Source: Bradyrhizobium murdochi (GTDB taxonomy: Bacteria; Pseudomonadota; Alphaproteobacteria; Rhizobiales; Xanthobacteraceae). From it: a stretch of 64,000 bases of DNA. The stretch is taken from positions 1 to 64,000 of the forward strand of contig NZ_AXAU01000023.1 of NCBI RefSeq assembly GCF_000472965.1, given 5' to 3'. Position numbers and translations under genes: made by a program. A model generated the notes under the pieces. It made no database searches. It had not been told where the DNA came from and saw nothing but the letters and a program-made list of their open reading frames with translations. Positions 28,866 through 37,501 of the stretch are shown piece after piece. Each line of letters opens with the position of its first letter. The stretch's first letter is position 1.

Positions 28866-30926
28866 TTAACCCGCCTGTGCATGGAAAAATTCAAAGATCT
28901 TGCGGGCGCTTTCGGCGCTAACGCCTGGAACCTTGCCGAGGTCCGCGATCGAGGCCCGCTCGATCTCCTTCAGTGTTCCGAAGTGGTGCAGCAAGGCACG
29001 TTTGCGTGACGGGCCGATGCCCGGGATTTCCTGCAAGCCCGCTTCCCGGATGTCCTTTTTCCGCAGTTTGCGGTGCGAGCCGATCACGAAGCGATGCGCC
29101 TCGTCGCGCAGCCGCTGGATGAAATATAGCACGGGATCGCGTGGTTCGAGCTTGATGGCTTCGCGGTCAGGCATGAAGAGGGTCTCGCGCCCGGCATCGC
29201 GGTCCGGGCCTTTTGCCACGGCCATCAGGGAGACCTGCGTTAGTCCCAGACCCTGGAAAATTTCCCTGACGGCGTTGAGTTGCCCACGGCCGCCATCGAT
29301 GATGACGAGGTCGGGCCATTGCGGAAACGAATCATCGTCGGCCTTGGCCGCGTCGCCCTCCGGCGGCTTCAACAGCCGCTTGAAGCGCCGTTCCAGCACT
29401 TCGCGCATCATCGCGTAGTCGTCGCCCGGCGTCAGTCCCTCGGACTTGATGTTGAACTTGCGATATTGGTTTTTGATAAAGCCATCCGGTCCCGCCACGA
29501 TCATTGCGCCGACCGCGTTGGTGCCCTGGATGTGACTGTTGTCGTAGACCTCGATGCGCTTCGGCATCTGCCGCAGCCCGAGCGTGGCGGCCATCGCTTC
29601 CAACAGCCGGCTCTGCGTCGCGGTATCGGCGAGCTTGCGGCCGAGCGCTTCGCGCGCATTGGTCAGCGCATGCGTGACCAGTTCTTTTTTCTCGCCGCGC
29701 TTCGGTACCGAGATTTCGACCTTGTAACCAGCCTTCACGCACAGGGCGTCGGCCAGCAGCGCGCATTCCTCGATCTCATGCGACAGCAGGATGAGTTTCG
29801 GCGGCGGCTTGTCGTCGTAGAATTGTGCGAGGAAGGATGCCAGCACTTCTTGCGGCGTGAACGACTTCTCCGCGCGCGGAAAATAGGCGCGGTTGCCCCA
29901 GTTCTGGCCGGTGCGGAAGAAGAACACTTCGACGCAGGAATAGCCGCCTTCCTGATGGATGGCGAACACGTCGGCCTCTTCCACGGTGCGCGGATTGATG
30001 CCCTGCTGCGACTGGATCGCCGACAGCGCGGCGAGACGATCGCGATAAAGCGCCGCGGTCTCGAATTCGAGCTCGTTCGATGCCTTCTCCATCTCGGCTG
30101 CGAGCAGTTCCTTCACCGCATGGCTGCGGCCGGACAGGAAATCGGTCGCCTCGCGCACCAGTTCGCTATAGCCGGGGAAGTCGATCTCGCGGGTGCAGGG
30201 CCCGGAGCAGCGGCGGATCTGGTAGAGCAGGCAGGGCCGCGTGCGGCTTTCGAAGAAACCGTCGGTGCAGGAGCGGATCAGGAACGCGCGCTGCAGCGCC
30301 GTGATGGTGCGGTTGACGGCGCCGGCGGATGCGAACGGCCCGAAATATCGTCCGGGCCTGGTTTGGGCCCCGCGATGCTTGAGGATCTGCGGCGCCCAAT
30401 GGTCGCCTGTGATCAGGATATAGGGAAACGATTTGTCGTCGCGTAGCTGCACGTTGAAGCGCGGCCGTAGCTGCTTGATCAGGTTGGCTTCCAGCAGCAG
30501 CGCTTCGGTCTCGGTCGTGGTGGAAACGATCTCGACCGTGACCGTCGCCGCGATCATCCGCAGGATGCGCGCGGGCAGGGGCGCGTTGACACGAGCGTAG
30601 GACGCAAGCCGCTTGCGAACGTTTTTCGCCTTGCCGACGTAGAGCACGTCGCTGGCGGTATTGAGCATGCGGTAGACGCCGGGAGAGGTCGGCGCCAGCC
30701 GCACCGCGTTTTCGATGGCTGCGTGGCCGACCGCCAGCGGGCCTTCGGCAATCGCTTCGGTGGGTTCCTCGGGCGCTTCCGGCAAGCGCGCCTCGTCGTC
30801 CTCCTCGGCGGCGGAAGTTGCGGGATCGACATCGGCTACGGTCGGGTCCGGCGGCGGCAAATCCGGCTGGGAACCCCGCCGCGCCCTGCTCGGAGGCTTC
30901 GGATGGTCGGTAGAATCGTGATCCAT
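28866..30926 (-). CDS. uvrC: Excinuclease ABC subunit C
   Basis: A 686-residue nucleotide-excision-repair nuclease. After about 75 variable acidic residues, the GIY-YIG domain begins at PTSPGVYRMLN and includes DVLYVGKAKNVRKRL (3' incision). A UvrB-binding UVR motif is LEFETAALYRDRLAAL. The RNase H-like domain shows EVYDNSHIQGTNAVGAMIV (5' incision). Tandem helix-hairpin-helix motifs close the protein (LQEIPGIGPSRKRALL, LGKVPGVSAESARKI). It is the first gene of the leftward uvrC-pgsA-moaD-moaE-prmB run. Confidence 0.95.
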   Translation of the reverse strand: MDHDSTDHPKPPSRARRGSQPDLPPPDPTVADVDPATSAAEEDDEARLPEAPEEPTEAIAEGPLAVGHAAIENAVRLAPTSPGVYRMLNTASDVLYVGKAKNVRKRLASYARVNAPLPARILRMIAATVTVEIVSTTTETEALLLEANLIKQLRPRFNVQLRDDKSFPYILITGDHWAPQILKHRGAQTRPGRYFGPFASAGAVNRTITALQRAFLIRSCTDGFFESRTRPCLLYQIRRCSGPCTREIDFPGYSELVREATDFLSGRSHAVKELLAAEMEKASNELEFETAALYRDRLAALSAIQSQQGINPRTVEEADVFAIHQEGGYSCVEVFFFRTGQNWGNRAYFPRAEKSFTPQEVLASFLAQFYDDKPPPKLILLSHEIEECALLADALCVKAGYKVEISVPKRGEKKELVTHALTNAREALGRKLADTATQSRLLEAMAATLGLRQMPKRIEVYDNSHIQGTNAVGAMIVAGPDGFIKNQYRKFNIKSEGLTPGDDYAMMREVLERRFKRLLKPPEGDAAKADDDSFPQWPDLVIIDGGRGQLNAVREIFQGLGLTQVSLMAVAKGPDRDAGRETLFMPDREAIKLEPRDPVLYFIQRLRDEAHRFVIGSHRKLRKKDIREAGLQEIPGIGPSRKRALLHHFGTLKEIERASIADLGKVPGVSAESARKIFEFFHAQAG

Positions 30927-31035
30927 GGCCCTAAACTAAGCGCTGCGAGGCAGCATCGCCAGCGCTCGCGGCGCGCGTTGCCGAAGGGGCGCCGGTAACG
31001 GATCCTTAAGAATGATGGGTTGCGGGTAACCCGGC

Positions 31036-31050
31036 TTAACAACCCTTTAA
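31036..31050. promoter_or_regulatory. Perfect CtrA-type box upstream of the outer-membrane protein gene
   Basis: TTAACAACCCTTTAA is an exact TTAA-N7-TTAA, followed by a further TTAA two bases on. It lies about 100 bp before the ATG at 31148 and 110 bp from the divergent uvrC start. CtrA is the cell-cycle master regulator of alphaproteobacteria and this is its consensus. Binding is inferred. Confidence 0.55.
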
Positions 31051-31147
31051 CTTAAAACTCTCGATAAATCTTAGCAGAAAAGGTGGGGTTCCGTGACCAG
31101 GCCGATCTCCCGCCGGGCTTGGTTGCGGCAGTTGCGTGGGGTGCGTG

Positions 31148-31774
31148 ATGAGCAGGGTTGTGTCGGGCGCGCTGGCGCTGGTCGCCGCTGGCTGGACAAT
31201 GTCGGCGCAGGCAGCAGACCTCTACGGATCGCGCGCACCCAATACCGTCAACCGGTCGCTGCTCAGTCCCGATAGCTGGGCCGGTCCCTACCTTGGCGCC
31301 AACATCGGCTATGCCTGGGGTTCGGTTGCAAACAATCCGGCCAAGCCGTCTGGTTTCGTCGGCGGTGTCCAGGCCGGCTATAATTGGCAGAACGGCGGAC
31401 CGTGGGTGTTCGGTCTCGAAGGCGACATCCAAGCGACCGGCGCCGAAGAAACCTTCGCCCCATGGAAATTTTCCAATCCCTGGTTCGGCACGATTCGCGG
31501 CCGCGCCGGCTACGCGTTCAACAACATCTTGTTCTTCGGCACCGGCGGTCTCGCCTTCGGCGAACTGCGCGCCACCACTTTTGGCCTGACGGAATCCCAT
31601 ACCAATGTGGGCTGGACGCTCGGCGCCGGCGCCGAGGTGGGCCTTGCGCCGAACTGGAGCGCCAAGATCGAATATCTCTATGTCGATCTGGCCAACAGCA
31701 ACTTCGTCATTACAGGCACGTCGAATGGTTACCGGTTCGGCCTGATACGGGCCGGCGTAAACTATCGCTTCTAA
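31148..31774 (+). CDS. Outer-membrane beta-barrel protein (Omp25/RopB-like)
   Basis: A 208-residue protein with a signal peptide (MSRVVSGALALVAAGWTMS, cut after AQA). The sequence AADLYGSR is typical of rhizobial Omp25/Omp31 relatives. The mature chain has alternating amphipathic strands rich in Gly and aromatics (PYLGANIGYAWGS, GGVQAGYNWQNG, WTLGAGAEVGLAPNWSAKIE). It ends in the outer-membrane sorting Phe (GVNYRF). It probably forms an 8-stranded barrel. The ATG at 31148 is preferred to upstream frames because the signal starts there. A perfect CtrA box lies upstream and a terminator downstream. Confidence 0.88.
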   Translation: MSRVVSGALALVAAGWTMSAQAADLYGSRAPNTVNRSLLSPDSWAGPYLGANIGYAWGSVANNPAKPSGFVGGVQAGYNWQNGGPWVFGLEGDIQATGAEETFAPWKFSNPWFGTIRGRAGYAFNNILFFGTGGLAFGELRATTFGLTESHTNVGWTLGAGAEVGLAPNWSAKIEYLYVDLANSNFVITGTSNGYRFGLIRAGVNYRF

Positions 31775-31800
31775 GAACAAAGAAACTGTCGGCGACCATC

Positions 31801-31832
31801 TCCCGGCGGCAGCAAGTCGCCGGGATTTTTTT
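31801..31832 (+). terminator. Rho-independent terminator of the outer-membrane protein gene
   Basis: TCCCGGCG and CGCCGGGA form an 8-bp stem with a loop of about 9 bases, followed by a run of seven T residues, 27 bp after the stop codon. Confidence 0.9.
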
Positions 31833-31939
31833 GCCTTCAGGCCGCAGGCATTGCAAATCTCAACGCTGTGGACGGCGACGCCATGCCCAGCGCAATCTTC
31901 GCAGCAAGAATTCAGTCCGCGTTCAACGTGAGCGTCAGC

Positions 31940-32155
31940 TCACGATGAAATCACCAGGTTGACCGCCTTGGGGCCTTTGCCCTTCTTGTCCGGTTCGACC
32001 TCGAACGTAATGCGCTGCCCTTCAGTCAAATCCTTCAATCCGGCCCGCTCGACAGCGGTGATGTGCACGAACACATCGCGGCCGCCGTCATCGGGCTTGA
32101 TGAAGCCGTAGCCGCGTTCTCCATTGAAGAACTTGACTGTTCCAGTCATGGCCAT
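31940..32155 (-). CDS. Cold-shock domain protein
   Basis: A 71-residue single cold-shock domain. RNP1 is GYGFIKPDD and RNP2 is VFVHITAV, which are the RNA/ssDNA-binding surfaces. The start MAMTGTVKFFNGERG has a strong GGGGGAGGAG site upstream; further upstream in-frame sequence is not used. It acts as an RNA chaperone. No long 5' cold-box leader was recognised. Confidence 0.93.
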   Translation of the reverse strand: MAMTGTVKFFNGERGYGFIKPDDGGRDVFVHITAVERAGLKDLTEGQRITFEVEPDKKGKGPKAVNLVISS

Positions 32156-32417
32156 CGGGAAACTCCTCCCCCGTATTGCTCTGCCGTTACGCGCACCTCG
32201 CATATCGGCCGACCGGACATTCGCTGCCGGAAGCTTGGCCACCTGAGCCGATCGGATTCACGCCGCCGCTCGACCCGGATTTTTATTCGGCCTCGATCAC
32301 TCCGCCGCAACCATTCGCGGAAGCGGAACGTAAAGCCAGTCCCAACGGACTGAGCATAATACGGTTTCGCGTAAATTGCCTACGGCGATTCGCACTTTTC
32401 ACCGGCCGCGCCGAGGC

Positions 32418-33278
32418 TCACGGCTTGGGCGTTTCCAGCCTGAACCGGCCGGCCCCGCCCTGGCCGAGCGGCTTTTCGAGCTCGGGTAGAATTGTCTTCA
32501 ACTCACCGGCCAGCGTCCACGGCGGATTGACGATCAGGAGGCCGGTGGAGGCGAGGGGGCCGCCCGGCTCCTGCGGCGCTACGCTGAATTCAAGCCGCAG
32601 ACATTTCCCGGCCGGCCTGCTGGCCGCGGCAGCGCCCGCGACGAGCCGTGCCAGCGTGTCGGTGGCGCGCCGGCTCTTCACCGGATACCAGATCAGATAG
32701 CTGCCGGTCGGCCACTTCGCGTAGGCTTCGGCGAATCCGCCGGCCAGCCGCTCGAATTCGTCTTTTTGCTCGAACGAGGGGTCGATCAGCACCAGGCCGC
32801 GCCGCTCGTTGGGAGGCACGAAGGCCGGCAACGCCGTCCAGCCGTCGAGATCGACCACCCGCGCCTGGCTGTCGCGACGCAGTGCATCGATCAATTGCCT
32901 GCGGGCGTTGGGCTCGATTTCACAGGCCGTGAGGCGGTCCTGCGGCCGCAGCAGAGCGCGGACGATCAGGGGCGATCCGGGATAGGCCTCGAGCCGGCCC
33001 GGCGCGTTGAATGCCCTGATGATATCGAGATAGGGGGTCACCAGCGGCAGCGCGCTGTCCGAGAATCGCGCCTGCACTACCCTCGCAATGCCGGTCAGCC
33101 ATTCGCCGCCGCGGCGCGCCTCCTCAGCCGTGAGATCATAGCGCCCGGCGCCGGCATGGGTGTCGATGACGCGAAACGGGGCCTGCTTTTCCTGCAGATA
33201 GGTCAGCATGCGTACCAACACGATGTGCTTGATGACATCGGCAAAGCCGCCGGCGTGAAAGGCGTGTCGGTAGTTCAT
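32418..33278 (-). CDS. rlmJ: 23S rRNA (adenine(2030)-N(6))-methyltransferase
   Basis: A 286-residue SAM-dependent methyltransferase. The N-terminus MNYRHAFHAGGFADVIKHIV is the family signature. The SAM loop is VIDTHAGAGRYDL, and the catalytic motif is DPSFEQKDEF (DPPY-type, here DPSF). The start at 33278 was selected because in-frame sequence beyond it is translated repeat DNA. It methylates A2030 of 23S rRNA. Confidence 0.92.
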   Translation of the reverse strand: MNYRHAFHAGGFADVIKHIVLVRMLTYLQEKQAPFRVIDTHAGAGRYDLTAEEARRGGEWLTGIARVVQARFSDSALPLVTPYLDIIRAFNAPGRLEAYPGSPLIVRALLRPQDRLTACEIEPNARRQLIDALRRDSQARVVDLDGWTALPAFVPPNERRGLVLIDPSFEQKDEFERLAGGFAEAYAKWPTGSYLIWYPVKSRRATDTLARLVAGAAAASRPAGKCLRLEFSVAPQEPGGPLASTGLLIVNPPWTLAGELKTILPELEKPLGQGGAGRFRLETPKP

Positions 33279-33589
33279 GGCAGTCGGCCGACCAATTGGA
33301 GAGGACGTATCGTCTTCTACTCGTCGGGGCCGGGCTTGTCCTCCTTCGCGAAACGCTTCAGAGGACCAGGGCTGAAAACCCGGCGAAGCCTTGGCGAAGA
33401 CGGGTCCTGCTTCGCGAAACGCCTCACGGGCAGGGGTCGAAATGCCGACCACGTTTTGGTACAGACAGGTCCCGGCCATCCACGTGTCTTGCAGATGACG
33501 ATAAGCCGTGGATGACCGGGAACGCAGACAACCTCGAGCAGTCTGCGCAAAGCGGGCCGCCATGCCCTGGCATGACGGTAAGCGGGTCT
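33279..33589. repeat. Intergenic region with nested repeats between rlmJ and RNase T2 genes
   Basis: 311 bp without a gene. CTTCGCGAAACGC occurs twice (near 33344 and 33411), the first followed by GGACCAGGGCTGAAAACCC. Near 33470-33520 the sequences TCCCGGCCATCCACG and CGTGGATGACCGGGA form a long interrupted stem. These look like rhizobial hairpin repeats. Confidence 0.6.
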
Positions 33590-34270
33590 TCAGCCGCCCC
33601 GTACCGGCGGCATCACCACCTCGTCACGCCGGCAGGCGCGGCGGTCGATTTCGTCGCAGGCGCGGAATTGCATGTCCTTGCTCAGGCAGACCCGCACCTC
33701 GCTCAGGCGCCGGCTCGAGCAGGTCACCGAAATCGCCGAACTGCTTAAGCCCGGGTTGATCTTGATAAAGGCCTCTTCGAGATCGCCGGGGGCGATGGTC
33801 TTCTGCTCCGACAATTGCAGGAATTCCTCGGGAATCTTTACCGCCGCGCGCGCTTTCCGCGTGGTCTCGAAATAGGCTCGCGCGCCAAGGCCCGAACAGG
33901 TGCCGTGCTTGTCCCACTCATTGAAGATCAGGCCGGGCGCCGGCATCAGGTCCAGCATCGAGGTCATGATGTTGCGATCGAGCCGCGGCGAGGGCCGCTG
34001 GCAATATTCGGGAAAGCCGCGCTCATATTGCGGCCACAGGCCGTGAACCACGAAGGAATAGGGGCGGCTGCACTGGGTCTGTGAACGCCCGCTATTGCCG
34101 CGCTCAGCCGCCGCCTCGCAGAAGGAGGGCGACCAGGAAAGAGCCAGGACATAAAAATCGAATTCGCCCGGCGCGTTCTGCCGGCGGTCCTGTGCGGACG
34201 CCGTCCCGGCCAAGACGACAACAAGAGCCAGCGAAATCAGAAGCCGCGAAATGATGATGGACCGGTGCAT
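33590..34270 (-). CDS. Ribonuclease T2 family protein, exported
   Basis: A 226-residue protein with a signal peptide (ISRLLISLALVVVLAGTA, cut after ASA). The two catalytic segments are intact: CAS I SFVVHGLWPQYERGFP and CAS II FNEWDKHGTCSG, with His, Glu/Lys and His as expected. At least eight Cys residues suggest disulfides. It should cleave single-stranded RNA in the periplasm or outside the cell and yield 3' phosphates. Confidence 0.92.
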   Translation of the reverse strand: MHRSIIISRLLISLALVVVLAGTASAQDRRQNAPGEFDFYVLALSWSPSFCEAAAERGNSGRSQTQCSRPYSFVVHGLWPQYERGFPEYCQRPSPRLDRNIMTSMLDLMPAPGLIFNEWDKHGTCSGLGARAYFETTRKARAAVKIPEEFLQLSEQKTIAPGDLEEAFIKINPGLSSSAISVTCSSRRLSEVRVCLSKDMQFRACDEIDRRACRRDEVVMPPVRGG

Positions 34271-34383
34271 CGAATGCCCCTCTACTCGACTACCGGGAGC
34301 CTAGCAGGGCGACGGAACATTTCAAGAACAAAATTGGATTAACCCCAGAATCGGCCCGAGCCAGTCGGGTCGTTTGCCGGCGA

Positions 34384-34845
34384 TCAGGGCCGGGCAGCCC
34401 TGCAGCCCGGGCTATAGGCCCAATTGCGATCGAGCCCGGTCACGCACCATTCGACGCCCTGGTCGAAGCCGGCAAATCCACCATCCTCGATGATCGAGTA
34501 GTGCACGGTGCGCATCTTGCCGTCGCTCAGCATCACGTCGCCGCTGCAGAAGCGGCGCGGAATGTTGTCGGACTGCCAGGGCCGGAATGCGGTTTCCTGG
34601 ATCCGGCCAAAGCCCGTGATCGTCAGCGCCGAATTCCAGAACTTGCCCTCCTTCTCCCGGAATTGGTACGCGATGGTCGACAGCGCCCGCTCGCATTCGG
34701 CGACGCGGCCGTCATAGCGCGGGCCTGACAGCCAGAAATTCAATTCCCAGGGATAGGCGGCCTGGGCGGCATGGCTGGAGGCCAGCAAAGCGAGCGCCGC
34801 CGTTATCGGACCGAGTGCTCTCAAGGATTTCAACAAATTGCGCAT
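34384..34845 (-). CDS. Exported protein of unknown function
   Basis: A 153-residue protein with a signal peptide (MRNLLKSLRALGPITAALAL, cut near AQA). The mature part holds conserved-looking aromatic and Cys positions: AYPWELNFWLSGPRY, VAECERALS, RRFCSGDVMLSDG, WCVTGLDRNWAYSPGC. The four Cys suggest two disulfides. The ATG at 34845 begins the signal and was preferred to upstream starts. No family was recognised. It is divergent from another small exported protein. Confidence 0.7.
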   Translation of the reverse strand: MRNLLKSLRALGPITAALALLASSHAAQAAYPWELNFWLSGPRYDGRVAECERALSTIAYQFREKEGKFWNSALTITGFGRIQETAFRPWQSDNIPRRFCSGDVMLSDGKMRTVHYSIIEDGGFAGFDQGVEWCVTGLDRNWAYSPGCRAARP

Positions 34846-35011
34846 GGGGAATCCGCCGGTAAGCCAACGCATGGGACGGTGCCGCGAAGCCCTGACAAGG
34901 TCAAGTGCAGCGCGGCAACACCTGACAGCCAAGTCCGCCTCGTGCTGCAACCATTCTTTTCACGGCCATCGGCGCACACTATGGTGCGGTTCGAGCGAAA
35001 TGGAGTCTGCG

Positions 35012-35317
35012 ATGCGAAGAATTGTGGCCGCGTGCCTGATTGCCATGGGCGGAATGCTGGCGGCGCCGCCGGCGCAGGCGCAGTGGTGGGATATCGACAC
35101 GGTGCCAGCGTTCAAGGGCAACGACACCGGCGGCATCATCGCCTATACGCTCGCGATGCAGGCCGACGCCCGCCAGCTCGCCGTCGATCACTGCGCCCGC
35201 TACGGCAAGGTGGTGAAATTCCTCGGCGTGCAGCCCAATTACGGCGGCTACGTTTCCTTTGCCTGCCGCTGGGTGCCCTATGGCGCCGCGGAGCGGCCGC
35301 TGCGCACGCTTTACTGA
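35012..35317 (+). CDS. Small exported protein of unknown function
   Basis: A 101-residue protein with a signal peptide (MRRIVAACLIAMGGMLAAPP, cut after AQA). The mature chain begins QWWDIDTVPAFKGNDTGG and contains two Cys (DHCARYGK and SFACRWVPYG), probably one disulfide. An ATG at 35000 is also in frame. No known domain was recognised. Confidence 0.65.
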   Translation: MRRIVAACLIAMGGMLAAPPAQAQWWDIDTVPAFKGNDTGGIIAYTLAMQADARQLAVDHCARYGKVVKFLGVQPNYGGYVSFACRWVPYGAAERPLRTLY

Positions 35318-35419
35318 GCGCTGCCGCTACTTGTTTTCCGGCTGGACATGTTTTCGCCACGCGGAGCGTGTGTTCACTTCGCGATGACGATCTCTGGAAG
35401 AATTCAGCGGGAGCCACGC

Positions 35420-35950
35420 ATGAGACGACTGCTTCTTGTAGCTAGTACGGCCGTTGGTGTGCTTGCTCTGTTGCCGGCAAGCGGCGCCGTCGCCGTGGAG
35501 TTGCCGTTGCGCAAGGCCGGCCTGTGGGAGATGAAGGTGGTGAGCACAGGCTCACCCGAGATGACGATGCAGCAGTGCACGGACGAGACCACCGACAAGG
35601 ACATGAGCACTGCAATGTCGCCGTTGGCCAAGCAGATCTGCTCGAAGCAGGATATCCAGAAGACCGCAACCGGCTATGTCACTGATTCCGTCTGCGGCGT
35701 CGCTGGGATCACGGTCAAATCCCGTGCCGAAATCAACGGCGACTTCAATTCCGCCTACACCGTAAAATCGACCTCGCAGAGTGAGGGCGGCATGGCCGGC
35801 GCCCCGCGCGACAACAGCTCGACGATCGAGGCCAAATGGGTCGGCGCCTGCAAGGCGGACCAGAAGCCAGGCGACATCATCATGCCCGGCGGCATGAAGA
35901 TGAATATCAAGGACATGGAAAAGCTGAAGGCGCTGATCCCGAAGAAGTAG
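35420..35950 (+). CDS. DUF3617 family exported protein
   Basis: A 176-residue protein. The signal peptide MRRLLLVASTAVGVLALLPA is followed by LPLRKAGLWEMKVVS, the PGLWE-type opening typical of DUF3617. Four Cys lie at QQCTDE, QICSKQ, SVCGVA and GACKAD. The C-terminus is PGDIIMPGGMKMNIKDMEKL. The function of the family is unknown. The start at 35420 has GGGAGCC upstream. Confidence 0.82.
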   Translation: MRRLLLVASTAVGVLALLPASGAVAVELPLRKAGLWEMKVVSTGSPEMTMQQCTDETTDKDMSTAMSPLAKQICSKQDIQKTATGYVTDSVCGVAGITVKSRAEINGDFNSAYTVKSTSQSEGGMAGAPRDNSSTIEAKWVGACKADQKPGDIIMPGGMKMNIKDMEKLKALIPKK

Positions 35951-35975
35951 CGGTTCATCGCGGTCACAGTCCGGC

Positions 35976-36077
35976 CACATGGTTCGAGACGCGCAGCTTT
36001 GCTGCGCTCCTCACCATGAGGAGATAGACCCTCATCCTGAGGAGCGCGACTTCGCGCGTCTCGAAGGATGCAGGCCG
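35976..36077. repeat. Intergenic stem-loop repeat
   Basis: This lies between the convergent DUF3617 and sensor-kinase genes. GGTTCGAGACGCG and CGCGCGTCTCGAAGGA form the outer stem, and CTCACCATGAGGAG / CCTCATCCTGAGGAG the inner units. This type of element is frequent in Bradyrhizobium genomes. Confidence 0.7.
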
Positions 36078-36108
36078 AGATCTCTCGACAGCACCAGTAG
36101 CCCGGCAC

Positions 36109-37494
36109 CTACACCGGCACCCTTACCGCCGCGCGCAGACCGCCCATCGGGCTGTCGCCCAGCGTGATGTCGCCGCCGTGCGAGCGGGCGATGTCTCGGG
36201 CAATGGCGAGGCCGAGGCCCGTGCCGCCCTCGTCCTGGTTACGGGCGTCGTCGAGCCGCAGGAACGGCTTGAACACTTCCTCGCGCATGTTGGCCGGAAT
36301 GCCCGGCCCGTCGTCATCGACCGTCACTGTCAGATAGCGGTGATCGCGGTGGCCGGTGATGGCGACCGTCTTGGCGTACCGAGCCGCGTTGGAAACCAGG
36401 TTGGCGATGCAGCGTTTGAACGAGGCCGGCTTCACCGTCACCACCGGCAGGCCGTGGAACGTCACGGTTGCGGTATGGCCGTGGCGTTCGGCGTCGCTGC
36501 GCAATTCCTCCAGCGCCATCGCCATATCGGTCGGCTGCGCGATCTCGCCACTGTCGCCGCGCGCGAAGGCGAGATAGGCCTCGAGCATGCCGGACATTTC
36601 GTCGACGTCCTTGCGCATGCCGTCGACTTCGGGACTGTCGCCGATCAGCGCCAGCTCGAGCTTGAAGCGGGTCAGGATGGTACGCAAATCGTGGCTGACG
36701 CCGGCCAGCATCGCGGTGCGCTGATCGATCGAGCGTTCGACGCGGGCCTTCATCTCCAGGAACGCCTGTGCCGCTTGCCGCACCTCCCGCGCGCCGCGCG
36801 GACGGAAATTCGGCACCTCGCGCCCCTTGCCAAAACTCTCGGCGGCGTCCGCCAGCCGCAGGATCGGCCTGATCTGGTTGCGCAGGAACAGCACCGCGAC
36901 GATCAGCAGGATCGAGGATGTGCCGAGCATCCAGAAGATGAAAATCTCCGAATTGGAGGCATAGGCGGCGCTGCGCTGCGCGAACACGCGCATCACGGCA
37001 TCGTCGAGCTGGATGCGGATTTCAACCAGATTGGACTTGCCGACGGTGTCGATCCAGAACGGGCGGCGAATCTGGCGGCCGATCTGCGACGATAGGGTCT
37101 GGTCGAGCAGCGAGAAAAACGGCTTTGGCCCCGGCTGCGGCATGTCGTCGACAGGCAAGAAATCGACGACCAATTGCAGCCGTTGTCCAATGCGGCGGAG
37201 CTGCGCACGGTCCTTGTCCTGCGGAAATGCCTTGTAGATGTCGATCAGGCTGGCGATGTCCTGGACCACGGCCGCCGACAGGCGCCGCGTCACCGTATTC
37301 CAGTGGCGTTCCATGAATACGAACGCCACGACCGTTTGCAGGATCACCATCGGGACGATCATGATCAGGAGCGCGCGGGCGTAGAGGCCGGTCGGCATCC
37401 AGCTCTTGAACGCATTGCCCATCCAGCCATTGGCCCTGGAGACGCGTTGCGACGCGTTGCGGATGAACGTCAGGCCGGTGTCGAGCGTGCTCAT
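36109..37494 (-). CDS. EnvZ-type membrane sensor histidine kinase
   Basis: A 461-residue kinase. Transmembrane helices lie at about residues 40-62 and 185-205, enclosing a periplasmic sensor domain. A HAMP segment follows. The H box is AGVSHDLRTILTRF (His268), the N box IANLVSNAARYAK, G1 is VDDDGPGIP and G2 GGTGLGLAI. The ATG at 37494 was chosen over a TTG at 37515 that would overlap the regulator gene. It phosphorylates the response regulator encoded directly upstream. The signal is unknown. Confidence 0.9.
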   Translation of the reverse strand: MSTLDTGLTFIRNASQRVSRANGWMGNAFKSWMPTGLYARALLIMIVPMVILQTVVAFVFMERHWNTVTRRLSAAVVQDIASLIDIYKAFPQDKDRAQLRRIGQRLQLVVDFLPVDDMPQPGPKPFFSLLDQTLSSQIGRQIRRPFWIDTVGKSNLVEIRIQLDDAVMRVFAQRSAAYASNSEIFIFWMLGTSSILLIVAVLFLRNQIRPILRLADAAESFGKGREVPNFRPRGAREVRQAAQAFLEMKARVERSIDQRTAMLAGVSHDLRTILTRFKLELALIGDSPEVDGMRKDVDEMSGMLEAYLAFARGDSGEIAQPTDMAMALEELRSDAERHGHTATVTFHGLPVVTVKPASFKRCIANLVSNAARYAKTVAITGHRDHRYLTVTVDDDGPGIPANMREEVFKPFLRLDDARNQDEGGTGLGLAIARDIARSHGGDITLGDSPMGGLRAAVRVPV

Positions 37495-37501
37495 GAACTG
37501 C

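Noticed and set aside
31052..31780. A 242-codon open frame opposite the outer-membrane protein gene
   Set aside because: The plus-strand gene has a signal peptide, barrel pattern, terminal Phe and terminator; this frame has none.
33279..33589. A CRISPR array suggested by repeated CTTCGCGAAACGC
   Set aside because: Only two copies, no regular spacing and no cas genes.
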